Part shown: positions 23,185 to 31,262 of the stretch, one piece after another
How the letters are laid out: every line of letters starts with the position of its first letter
Position numbering within the stretch: position 1 is the stretch's first letter
DNA from: Bacteroidales bacterium
Lineage (GTDB): Bacteria > Bacteroidota > Bacteroidia > Bacteroidales > UBA932
Direction of reading: 5' to 3'
DNA: 57,869 bases
Assembly (NCBI GenBank): GCA_017561885.1
Contig: JAFZBF010000031.1
Span: 1 to 57,869, forward strand
Made by a program: the position numbers and the translations under genes
The notes under the pieces: model-generated
Database searches by the model: none
Told to the model about the DNA's origin: nothing
What the model saw: only the letters and a program-made list of their open reading frames with translations

Positions 23185-24535
23185 CCTCGAATATATTCTT
23201 GTGGAGTTTCTTCAGGACATCCGAGAGCTCAGGTCTGTCCACGACGATGCTGAGGTTCAGATAAGTGGTGTCCTGGGATATCATATATATCTTGCTGTCG
23301 ATCACGGCGGTGAAGACTGCGGCAAGCAGACCCCTCACGCCGATGATGTTCTTTCCTATGATAGAAACCTGTGCCTTGTCGCGGTCCACGGTAACATCTG
23401 CAAACTCAGAAAGGCCCTTTACCGCGCCGTCCACGTTCTGGCTGGCTTCCACCGTTACGGTGATGCTGGCCTCGGAAGAACTCAGGAGGTCTACTGATAC
23501 CTTATGCTCGGCAAAGGTCTTGAACACCTTCTCCATAAATCCGACCGTGTTGATCATCTTCATAGAGTAGATGTTTATGACGCGGATGTTCTCCTTGTAA
23601 GACAAGGTCTTGATGCCGTCGAACACGCAGGCGCGGCTCAGCACGGCGGTACCCTCGTTCTGGGGATTCATCGAGTTGAGCACATATACCGGAATGTTCT
23701 TTTTCTGCGCAGGCTCGAGAGTCAGCGGGTGAAGCACCTTCGCGCCGAAACGGGCCATTTCGGTAGCTTCTTCGTAAGAAAGCTTGTGGAGGCCCTTGGT
23801 ATTGCTTACTATCCTGGGGTCCGCAGTCCTGACGCCGTCTACGTCGGTCCATATCTCGATGCGGTCCGCGTCTATCGCCATTCCTATCAGGGATGCCGTA
23901 TAATCCGAACCGCCGCGGCCAAGCAGGGTAGGCTTGCCGTCTTCAGTGGCACAGATGAAGCCCTGGGTGATGATGGTGGAATACTTGGCGTACGCTTCCT
24001 TCACCACCTTGGCGGTGCGCTTTTCAAGGATATCCATAATCGGATTGGCCTTGAGGTAATCGTCGTCGGTAATGATCATACTGCGGGCATCCACCCAGTT
24101 GGTCTTGGTTCCGCGCATATTCATCGCATAGGCGATTATGCTTGATGACAGATATTCTCCGGAAGATATGATCAACGCTTTGTCGCAATCGCTCATATTG
24201 CCCTCGTTGAGATGCTCTTCGAGAGTCTTGAAGATCCTGTCTATCTTGCCGCGTATGTCGCGGTCCTTGCGCTCGTTGACAGCAGGGAAGGTTGCATTCA
24301 GGTCGTCGACGATTCCGAGATGGCGGGCCTTGAGGGCTGCGATGGCATCTGCAGCTTCCTCCTGCTTGCAAGCTTCTGCCAGGTTGATCACGTTGTAGAG
24401 AGCGTCCGTTACCTTGGCACAGGCTGAAACGACCATCACCGGCTTCTGGAAAAGCTTGGATTCGACTATCGATATTGTCCTCAGCATTGCGGTCGCATCT
24501 GCTACGGATGTGCCGCCGAATTTCATTATAATCAT
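23168..24535 (-). CDS. lysC: Aspartate kinase, monofunctional (lysine branch)
   Basis: The 455-residue kinase phosphorylates aspartate. The kinase domain has MIIMKFGGTSVADATAM, VMVVSACAKVTDAL, LIISSGEYLSS, LLGRGGSDYTASLIGMAIDA and IEIWTDVDGVRTADPR. Two ACT domains follow (INTVGFMEKVFKTFAEHKVS, QVSIIGKNIIGVRGLLAAVF), the usual site of feedback inhibition. Its place among asd, dapB, dapA and ddh suggests lysine/DAP-branch control. A second aspartate kinase, fused to homoserine dehydrogenase, is encoded two genes upstream in the same unit. It overlaps asd by four bases. Confidence 0.94.
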   Translation of the reverse strand: MIIMKFGGTSVADATAMLRTISIVESKLFQKPVMVVSACAKVTDALYNVINLAEACKQEEAADAIAALKARHLGIVDDLNATFPAVNERKDRDIRGKIDRIFKTLEEHLNEGNMSDCDKALIISSGEYLSSSIIAYAMNMRGTKTNWVDARSMIITDDDYLKANPIMDILEKRTAKVVKEAYAKYSTIITQGFICATEDGKPTLLGRGGSDYTASLIGMAIDADRIEIWTDVDGVRTADPRIVSNTKGLHKLSYEEATEMARFGAKVLHPLTLEPAQKKNIPVYVLNSMNPQNEGTAVLSRACVFDGIKTLSYKENIRVINIYSMKMINTVGFMEKVFKTFAEHKVSVDLLSSSEASITVTVEASQNVDGAVKGLSEFADVTVDRDKAQVSIIGKNIIGVRGLLAAVFTAVIDSKIYMISQDTTYLNLSIVVDRPELSDVLKKLHKNIFEDGNFS

Positions 24536-25527
24536 AAGAGGGCGAAAGCTATTCTGACTGCATTAGTCGCAGCGCCGATACGCAGGTTGTCGGCGGCGAT
24601 CCACATATTGAGACTGTTCTCTGCGGAGAAATCCCTGCGGAGCCTTCCCACCAGCACGTCGTTGGTGCCGAAAGCATCCAGAGGCATCGGATACACGTTG
24701 TTGGCAGGGTCGTCGCGGAGCACGCAGCTCGGAGCCTTGCCCTCTGCGTATATTGCCTTCACGTCATCGAGGTTGTAGTCTTTCTCGAACTGCACGTTGA
24801 TCGACTCGCTGTGGCCGCCGGTCACGGGCACGCGCACCGTGGTAGCGGTGACCTTGATGCTGTCGTCACCGAAGATCTTGCAGGTCTCGTTGACCATCTT
24901 CATCTCCTCTTTGGTATAGCCGTTCTCGAGGAACACGTCGATATGGGGAAGTATGTTGCGGTCTATCTGGTGAGGATATGCGTTGGGAAGATCCAGGGCG
25001 TCTTCGCCGCGTTCGCGGAGCATCTGGTGGATGCCTTTCATGCCGCTGCCGGTGACCGACTGGTAAGTCGAAACCACTATCCTCTTGATTTTGTAGCGTT
25101 CGTGGAGCGGAGCCAGGGCCAGCACCATCTGTATGGTAGAACAGTTGGGGTTGGCGATAATCATATCGTTCGGACCGATTGCATTGGCGTTGATCTCGGG
25201 AACGACAAGGGGAACCGACGGATCCATCCTCCAGCAGGAAGAGTTGTCCACAACCCTGCAGCCCACGGCCGCAAACTTGGGGGCCCATTCCTTGGAAACG
25301 GAAGCACCGGCGGAGAAGAGAGCGATATCGGGCTTTGCAGCCACTCCGTCCTCAAGGCTCACAACGGTGTATTCCTTGCCCTGGAACTTGACTTTCTTGC
25401 CGACTGATTTTTCTGATGCACACGGTACGAGTTCGCTTACCGGGAAGTTGAGCTCTTCGAGCACTTCCCTCATCTTGGTTCCTACAAGGCCTGTCGCGCC
25501 AACGACGGCTACTTTGACTTTTTTCAT
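24532..25527 (-). CDS. asd: Aspartate-semialdehyde dehydrogenase
   Basis: The 331-residue enzyme reduces aspartyl phosphate to the semialdehyde, the branch point for lysine and for threonine/methionine. It begins KVKVAVVGATGLVGTKMREV and contains LFSAGASVSKEWAPKFAAVG, VVDNSSCWRMD, the active-site block IIANPNCSTIQMVLALAP and VSTYQSVTGSGMKGIHQM, with PVTGGHSESINVQF toward the C-terminus. It is flanked by thrA 20 bases upstream and overlaps lysC by four bases, supplying both aspartate kinases in the unit. Confidence 0.96.
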   Translation of the reverse strand: MKKVKVAVVGATGLVGTKMREVLEELNFPVSELVPCASEKSVGKKVKFQGKEYTVVSLEDGVAAKPDIALFSAGASVSKEWAPKFAAVGCRVVDNSSCWRMDPSVPLVVPEINANAIGPNDMIIANPNCSTIQMVLALAPLHERYKIKRIVVSTYQSVTGSGMKGIHQMLRERGEDALDLPNAYPHQIDRNILPHIDVFLENGYTKEEMKMVNETCKIFGDDSIKVTATTVRVPVTGGHSESINVQFEKDYNLDDVKAIYAEGKAPSCVLRDDPANNVYPMPLDAFGTNDVLVGRLRRDFSAENSLNMWIAADNLRIGAATNAVRIAFALL

Positions 25528-25547
25528 AATATGATGTGTTTTCTTCG

Positions 25548-27974
25548 TTATCTACATTCACAGATATTTCCATATACGCCTTCGGCTGTGATCCTGGCGC
25601 CGGCGCCGGCTCCCTTGATGAAGATGGGGGTTGGATACAGCTTGGTGCTGAGCGATACGGCGGCATCGGTTCCTTCGCAGTTATAGAAAGGATGCTCTGC
25701 GTTTATCTCCATAAGGCCGATCACTACATCGTTGCCCTCGATCTTGGCCACATATCTGAGTTTTGCTCCGGCGGCGAAGGCTTTATGCCTCAGGCCGCTG
25801 AAATAATCCTCGTTCTTCTTAAGGGCTGCGAAGAAGCTGTCCACATCTCCGCTGAGGCATTCTTCAGGAAGGAAGCCTTCGATCTTGATGTCAGACTCCT
25901 CGATCTCGGCTCCGGCCTCGCGCGCCATGATGATGGCCTTGCGCAGCACGTCGGTGCCCTGAAGGTCTGTGCGGGGATCGGGCTCGGCATAGCCGAGTTC
26001 CTTCGAGCGGCGCACGATGGTCTCGAAACTGTCGGTACATCCTTCCTTGCAATACTCGCTGAAGATATAGTTAAGCGTGCCAGATACAATAGCCTCGATC
26101 TTCTCCACCCTGTCGCCTGATGACTGCAGCAGGCTGATGGTCTTCAGGATGGGAAGAGCCGCACCCACGTTGGTGTCATAGTAGAAAGGCACCTTGCCGC
26201 CCCTTGCAGCCGCACGGATGCGGTGATAAAGCGCCATATCCTGGGAATTCGCAATCTTGTTGCATGTCACCACGCCTATACCGCTCTGCAGGATTCCGGG
26301 ATAAAAGTTCGCGAGAGCCTTGTCTGAGGTGCAGTCCACGAGCACGGAGTTCGGAAGACGCATCTCGATGGCGTCGTTTATGAAGTCGTTTATGTTGGTG
26401 CGGCGGTCGGACTTCTCGCCGAGAACCTCGGCGATGCGGGTCACGTCCACGCCCTTCTTGCACATATAGCGGTTGCGGGTATTGCAGATTCCGGCGATGT
26501 TGATGGCCGTGCCGTTCTCGTTTATCACGTCGATGAGCTGCTTGCCCACATTGCCGTAGCCGATGATGAACAGGTTCAGAGGTTTCTGGCTCTCGTAGAA
26601 GAATTCGTCATGGATGGCTATCAGGCCTTTTTCAACATCGTCGGTAGCTATGATGGCCGAAACGTTCCTCTCCGAAGAGCCCTGGGCGATGGCGCGGATA
26701 TTGATGCCCTCGCGGCCAAGTGCTTCGAACATCTTGCCGCTGGCTCCGGCGTGGTTTTTCATATCGTCACCGACGAGGCTGATGATGGAATATCCTGTCT
26801 CCACCTTGAGCGGCTCGAGCTTGCCGAGGCTGATCTCATATGCGAAACGCTCGTCAACAGCTTTCTTGGCGACATCGGCATCTTTCTCCGAAATCACCAC
26901 CAGCATTGTGTGGACCGAAGAGGCCTGGGTGATGAGGATGATGTTGATGGAGTTGGCGCTGAGCACTTCGAACAGCTTGCTGGAATAGCCGGGAACGCCG
27001 ACCATACCGCTACCCTCCATCGACAGCAGAGCAAGCTTGTCGCTGTTGGAGATGCCTTTTATGAAGTTAGATCCCTCCGGCGGGTTGCGCTCGATGCGGG
27101 TAGCCTTGCCGTGCGGGTCGAAGGTATTCTTCACTATGATGGGAATGCCCTTGCTGACTACGGGCTGGATGGTAGGCGGGAAAATGACCTTCGCGCCGAA
27201 ATGCGACAATTCGAGGGCCTCGCGATATGAGATGTGCTCAATAGTCATCGCACCGGGAACGATACGCGGATCGGCGGTCATCATACCGTTGACATCGGTC
27301 CAGATCTCCAGCCTGCGGGCCGAGATTGCAGCAGCCACTATCGCAGCAGTGTAGTCTCCGCCGCCACGGCTCAGCGTGGTGACGCGGTCTTCGCTGTCGC
27401 TGGCCACGAAACCGGGGATTATCATCAGCTTGGCTCGGCAGCCGTCAACGGTCTCGGCGATCAGCTTCGCCGTGAGTTCCTGGTCGACTACGTTCTTGCC
27501 GCCTTCATAGTATGTTTTGATGAAACTGCGCGCGTCCAGCCACCTGCAGTTGATGCCGGCCGACGTAAACTTGGCGGCCAGGATCTTGGTTGAGAGCAAC
27601 TCTCCGAAACTCATGATCCAGTCCATGGTGGAGTGGCTGATCTCGCGGATGTGGAACACGCTGTCGCAGATTCCGCGCAGCTCGTCGAAAAGTTCGCCGA
27701 GTTCAGACATCAACGCTGTGCCGAAAGACTCCATACGGAGGTTTTCGACAATCTCATAGTGGGTCTTTTCGAGCTTTTCGAGCTCGTCCTTGTAACTGAT
27801 GTCAGCCGCTGCGGCTTTCTGTCCGATTTCGATGAGGGCGTCGGTGGCACCGTGGATGGCTGATGATACCAGAACAGTCTTGTCGTTCTCGAGCTCGCTG
27901 AGGACGATATCGACAACTTTCTTGATATTCTCGGCATTGGCGACCGATGTTCCGCCGAATTTCAGAATCTGCAT
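25548..27974 (-). CDS. thrA: Bifunctional aspartate kinase / homoserine dehydrogenase
   Basis: The 808-residue protein links the first and third steps toward threonine and methionine. I placed the start at 27974 (MQILKFGGTSVANAENI); the open frame continues upstream only over the end of metX. Kinase blocks include WIMSFGELLSTKILA, TLSRGGGDYTAAIVAAAISA and LEIWTDVNGMMTADPRI. ACT-type regulatory repeats follow around residues 320-460. The homoserine dehydrogenase half begins near residue 470 with NLFIIGYGNVGKQLIDVI and has VDCTSDKALANFYPGILQSG, PFYYDTNVGAALPILKTI and YAEPDPRTDLQGTDVLRKAI. It lies seven bases after metX. Confidence 0.96.
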   Translation of the reverse strand: MQILKFGGTSVANAENIKKVVDIVLSELENDKTVLVSSAIHGATDALIEIGQKAAAADISYKDELEKLEKTHYEIVENLRMESFGTALMSELGELFDELRGICDSVFHIREISHSTMDWIMSFGELLSTKILAAKFTSAGINCRWLDARSFIKTYYEGGKNVVDQELTAKLIAETVDGCRAKLMIIPGFVASDSEDRVTTLSRGGGDYTAAIVAAAISARRLEIWTDVNGMMTADPRIVPGAMTIEHISYREALELSHFGAKVIFPPTIQPVVSKGIPIIVKNTFDPHGKATRIERNPPEGSNFIKGISNSDKLALLSMEGSGMVGVPGYSSKLFEVLSANSINIILITQASSVHTMLVVISEKDADVAKKAVDERFAYEISLGKLEPLKVETGYSIISLVGDDMKNHAGASGKMFEALGREGINIRAIAQGSSERNVSAIIATDDVEKGLIAIHDEFFYESQKPLNLFIIGYGNVGKQLIDVINENGTAINIAGICNTRNRYMCKKGVDVTRIAEVLGEKSDRRTNINDFINDAIEMRLPNSVLVDCTSDKALANFYPGILQSGIGVVTCNKIANSQDMALYHRIRAAARGGKVPFYYDTNVGAALPILKTISLLQSSGDRVEKIEAIVSGTLNYIFSEYCKEGCTDSFETIVRRSKELGYAEPDPRTDLQGTDVLRKAIIMAREAGAEIEESDIKIEGFLPEECLSGDVDSFFAALKKNEDYFSGLRHKAFAAGAKLRYVAKIEGNDVVIGLMEINAEHPFYNCEGTDAAVSLSTKLYPTPIFIKGAGAGARITAEGVYGNICECR

Positions 27975-27981
27975 TTGTGTG

Positions 27982-28992
27982 TCATTTAAATAGTTCGTAA
28001 TGTTTCTTAATGGCCTCGCCGATCTGCTGATACTCCAGCAGGAATCCGTCGTGGCCGAAGTCCGAGGAAATGATCTCGAGCCTTCCGTCCTGCACGCCCT
28101 CGGCAAGCAGCCGGCTCTCCTTCACTGGGAAGAGGATGTCGCTGTCGATGCCGATGCAGAGCGTCTTTGCCGTAACCCTCTTCAGGGCGGCTTCGATACC
28201 TCCGCGGCCGCGGCCCACGTTGTGGGTATCGACTCCGAGCGTCAGGGAATAATATGAGTATGCGTCGAAACGGTTCACAAGCTTCTGCCCCTGGTACTGC
28301 TGGTAAGTCACCGCACGGTGAGCCAGCAGGAAGTCGGGGTCCTGCTCGAACTGGGTCCTTGTGTATCCGTCGTAGTTTCTATATGTTGTGAGCGCCATGC
28401 TGCGTGCTGCGGCCAGGCCTGCGGCTCCGCCGTGAAGATCTTTCTGCTCGTCGAAAGTAGGGTCGGCAAGGATGGCCATGCGCTGGGCCTCGAGAGTTGC
28501 GGTGCACCAGGGGCTCACGAGGGCGCTGGTGGCCAGCAGGCAGAGGTTTTCAATGAGGTCCGGATTGCTCACTGCCCATTCGATGGACTGGAATCCGCCG
28601 TTGCTGCCGCCTACCAGGAAGTCTATCTTCTCAATGCCGAGGTGTTTGCGGAGCAGTTCGTGGGCAGCCACCAGGTCACGGATGGTGACGAGAGGGAACT
28701 GCCTCATCGGAGCTTTGGCGTAGTTGCTCGGGCCGGTAGTGCCGTAGCAGGAACCGAGGATGTTGGCGCAGACTATGAAATACTTTTCAGTGTCGAACAG
28801 CAGACCGGGGCCCACAAGAGTGTCCCACCACTCCGACGGGTCGGAATTTGCGGTCAGGGCGTGGCATATCCATATCACCTTGCGGCCTTCGGGGCGTTCG
28901 AAGCTTGTATGATACCGTATATTGATATCCTCAAGCACACCGCCGGCTTCAAGATTGAATTTGCCTTTATGGATATAATTGCGTTCGAGCAT
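27982..28992 (-). CDS. metX: Homoserine O-acetyltransferase
   Basis: The 336-residue alpha/beta hydrolase-fold enzyme makes O-acetylhomoserine, the substrate of the divergent MetY. The nucleophile elbow is DFLVGGSNGGFQSIEWAV with the catalytic serine (many homologues have GGSMGG here). The catalytic His sits in SDFGHDGFLLE near the C-terminus. Other family blocks are WICHALTANSDPSEWWDTL and NILGSCYGTTGPSNY. Acetyl rather than succinyl specificity is taken from the pairing with MetY. It is the first gene of the long minus-strand unit and is preceded by a leader of about 165 bases with extensive pairing potential. Confidence 0.93.
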   Translation of the reverse strand: MLERNYIHKGKFNLEAGGVLEDINIRYHTSFERPEGRKVIWICHALTANSDPSEWWDTLVGPGLLFDTEKYFIVCANILGSCYGTTGPSNYAKAPMRQFPLVTIRDLVAAHELLRKHLGIEKIDFLVGGSNGGFQSIEWAVSNPDLIENLCLLATSALVSPWCTATLEAQRMAILADPTFDEQKDLHGGAAGLAAARSMALTTYRNYDGYTRTQFEQDPDFLLAHRAVTYQQYQGQKLVNRFDAYSYYSLTLGVDTHNVGRGRGGIEAALKRVTAKTLCIGIDSDILFPVKESRLLAEGVQDGRLEIISSDFGHDGFLLEYQQIGEAIKKHYELFK

Positions 28993-29159
28993 TTGAATAT
29001 TTCAGATTGGATGGATTGCGGGAATGATTGTTCAGAAAAGTTCCAGGGGCATTCCCGACCCCGCAAGGATATGGTATGAGGGAAGCGAAAGCATCACATG
29101 GAGCGATGCATTCGCATGGGCTTTATGAAGACTGAAATATTCACTGAATTGTTCATAAC
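28993..29159 (-). promoter_or_regulatory. Long structured leader of the metX unit
   Basis: From the predicted start near 29159 to the metX ATG the transcript has about 165 untranslated bases, far longer than other leaders in the window. TTGCGGGAATG at 29016-29026 can pair with CATTCCCG (29050-29057) and, across a short bulge, with CCGCAA (29060-29065). A competing local hairpin joins GGGG (29046-29049) with CCCC (29058-29061). The two structures are mutually exclusive and lie just upstream of the start. I could not match it to a SAM or other known riboswitch consensus. A cis-regulatory role is inferred from position and length. Confidence 0.45.
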
Positions 29160-29165
29160 CGGCTG

Positions 29166-29173
29166 CAAAGATA
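29166..29173 (-). promoter_or_regulatory. -7 box TATCTTTG for the metX-to-DAHP synthase unit
   Basis: An exact TAnnTTTG match on the minus strand. It is the only good promoter I see upstream of metX, so it may drive the whole ten-gene unit. Confidence 0.6.
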
Positions 29174-29213
29174 GAAGAAAAACTTGATATGATACAATAT
29201 TGACGCGTTTTTT

Positions 29214-29221
29214 TACCTTTG
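29214..29221 (+). promoter_or_regulatory. -7 box TACCTTTG for metY
   Basis: An exact TAnnTTTG match; transcription should start near 29226-29228, leaving about 18 leader bases. It is divergent to the metX promoter, about 40 bases away. Confidence 0.6.
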
Positions 29222-29244
29222 CGGAAACTGTTTATAACACGTCT

Positions 29245-30540
29245 ATGAAAAAGGAAAACAAAGGCTTCAGCCCCGACACCCTTTGCCTCAAGGCTGGCTG
29301 GGAGCCCAAGACCGGAGAGGCACGCCAGGTGCCCATCTACCAGACCACCACTTTCAAGTATGATACTACAGCCCAGATGGCCGATCTTTTCGACCTCAAG
29401 GCCAGCGGCTACTTCTATACAAGACTCCAGAATCCGACCAACGATTTCGTTGCAGCCAAGATTGCGGCTCTCGAGGGCGGCGTGGCAGCTATGCTCACCT
29501 CTTCAGGCCAGGCGGCTTCGTTCTATTCCATCTTCAACATCTGCGAAGCCGGCGACCATTTCGTAAGCGCCTCCACCATCTACGGCGGCACTTTCAACCT
29601 CTTCGCCGTTACCATGAAGAAGATGGGCATCGACGTGACTTTCGTAGATGCCGACGCTCCGGAGGAGGAAATCGCAGCGGCTTTCAAGCCCAACACCAAG
29701 CTGCTCTTCGGCGAGACCATCACCAACCCTTCGGTCAACGTGCTTGACATAGAGAAATTCGCCCGTATCGCGCACAGCCACGGCGTTCCGCTGATCGTGG
29801 ACAACACCTTCCCGACTCCCATCAACTGCAGGCCTTTCGACTTCGGCGCCGACATCGTCACCCACGCCACCACCAAATACATGGACGGCCACTCGGCTTC
29901 AGTGGGCGGAGCTATCGTCGACAGCGGCAACTTCGACTGGATGGCCCACGCCGACAAGTTCCCCGGCCTCACCCAGCCCGACCCGTCATACCACGGCCTG
30001 ACCTATGCCACCGCCTTCGGCAAGGGAGCCTACATCACCAAGGCTACCACCCAACTGATGCGCGACTTCGGCAGCATTCCTTCTCCGTTCAACGCATATA
30101 TCCTGAACCTCGGCCTCGAATCGCTGTCGGCCCGTATGGAGCGCCACTGCAAGAACGCCCTCAAGGTGGCCGAGTACCTGCAGGGCCGCGAAGAATTGGC
30201 ATGGATCAAGTTCCCGGGACTGCCGGGCGACAAGTACCACGAGCTCGCAATGAAGCAGAGCCGCAACGGCCTGACCACCGGCGTGATGTGCTTCGGCATC
30301 AAGGGCGGACGCGAGCGCTCCGTCAAGTTCATGGACAGCCTGCAGCTCATAAATATGGAGACTCACGTGGCAGACTCCTGCTCTTGCGTGCTGCACCCGG
30401 CCAGCCATACCCACCGCCAGCTCACTGACGAGCAGCTAATCGCAGCCGGCGTCCAGCCCGACCTCATCCGTTTCTCAGTGGGCCTCGAGGATCCCGCCGA
30501 CATCATCGCCGACCTCGAGCAGGCTTTTGATGCCATTTAG
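29245..30540 (+). CDS. metY: O-acetylhomoserine aminocarboxypropyltransferase (sulfhydrylase)
   Basis: The 431-residue PLP enzyme makes homocysteine from O-acetylhomoserine and sulfide. The start at 29245 (MKKENKGFSPDTLCLKAGWE) matches the family N-terminus; an earlier in-frame ATG at 29200 precedes the promoter box and is unlikely. Blocks include PIYQTTTFKYD, MLTSSGQAASFYSIFNICEA, IVDNTFPTPINCRPFDFGAD and THATTKYMDGHSASVGGAIV, where the lysine of TTKY binds PLP, and HVADSCSCVLHPASHTHRQL. The gene is divergent from metX, its metabolic partner. Confidence 0.94.
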   Translation: MKKENKGFSPDTLCLKAGWEPKTGEARQVPIYQTTTFKYDTTAQMADLFDLKASGYFYTRLQNPTNDFVAAKIAALEGGVAAMLTSSGQAASFYSIFNICEAGDHFVSASTIYGGTFNLFAVTMKKMGIDVTFVDADAPEEEIAAAFKPNTKLLFGETITNPSVNVLDIEKFARIAHSHGVPLIVDNTFPTPINCRPFDFGADIVTHATTKYMDGHSASVGGAIVDSGNFDWMAHADKFPGLTQPDPSYHGLTYATAFGKGAYITKATTQLMRDFGSIPSPFNAYILNLGLESLSARMERHCKNALKVAEYLQGREELAWIKFPGLPGDKYHELAMKQSRNGLTTGVMCFGIKGGRERSVKFMDSLQLINMETHVADSCSCVLHPASHTHRQLTDEQLIAAGVQPDLIRFSVGLEDPADIIADLEQAFDAI

Positions 30541-30599
30541 AAGACGTATTTTCAAGTTTCCTGTGTTTATTATAGCAAAGCATTGATTATTCTGTTACT

Positions 30600-31232
30600 A
30601 TGAAACGTTTTCTGCTGTTGCTGGTTGCCTTGACGGCCGTTGTCGGCTGCAACCCGTTTGATGATTCCGATCCGGAGATTCCGCCAAGCCCCGTGTACAG
30701 ATATTCATTTGCCGTAAGTATCAAGGACGCTGCCGGCAACGATCTGGTAGCCCCTATCGGCAGCGATCAGTGGAAGCCGGCCGGCGACGATTCCCAGTGG
30801 ATGGGAGAGATCAATCCGGAACGATACACCTTCGAAATCAAGACATCGAATCCGGACGAGTGGATTAAAAGGACATACAGTGCCACTATGGGTTATACTC
30901 CCTATTTTCTGATGGCATTCTCGAAGAGCGACAACTGTTACTGGCTGTACTGCGATTCGTTCATAATGAGAAGATTCGGACTGCAGAATCCCCTGATATA
31001 CAGAATCGCCAGCCCGATCATCTTCGGAGACAACACCGAACACGACATCTCAACCAACTGGGAAGAAGATCCTGAATTTCCGTTCGTCAACGGGGACGTC
31101 AGCACCTATGTCCAGCCCGTCCAGTGCACAAAAGCCCTCTTCGACGGGAAGGAGCTTCCCGTCAGGAAAATCAAATACACTAATGCCGGGGAGTACTACT
31201 ACGTCTACGTCATCGACATAGTGCTGGAATAA
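30600..31232 (+). CDS. Putative lipoprotein, paralogue of the 1662 protein
   Basis: The 210-residue product starts MKRFLLLLVALTAVVGCNPF, a lipoprotein signal with cysteine at residue 17. Its mature part shares an ordered set of blocks with the lipoprotein at 1662-2354: a KD-AGNDL motif, a WGE/WMGE motif followed by -P-Y, a PL-Y-I segment before an -FG- block, W-EE and a C-terminal DIVL. This one stands alone between metY and a convergent phosphatase gene, with no sigma factor nearby. Function unknown. Confidence 0.75.
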   Translation: MKRFLLLLVALTAVVGCNPFDDSDPEIPPSPVYRYSFAVSIKDAAGNDLVAPIGSDQWKPAGDDSQWMGEINPERYTFEIKTSNPDEWIKRTYSATMGYTPYFLMAFSKSDNCYWLYCDSFIMRRFGLQNPLIYRIASPIIFGDNTEHDISTNWEEDPEFPFVNGDVSTYVQPVQCTKALFDGKELPVRKIKYTNAGEYYYVYVIDIVLE

Positions 31233-31262
31233 AAGTGCTCCCGCCGGAAGCGCTTGAAGTAT

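Noticed and set aside
28993..29160. Known SAM riboswitch upstream of metX
   Set aside because: I compared the leader with the SAM-I and SAM-II consensus as I remember them and found no convincing core motifs, so it is listed only as an unclassified structured leader.
31233..31262. Terminator between the 30600 lipoprotein and the phosphatase gene
   Set aside because: AAGTGCT can pair with AGCGCTT, but the stem is short with a G-U pair and no U-run on either side, so I did not list it.
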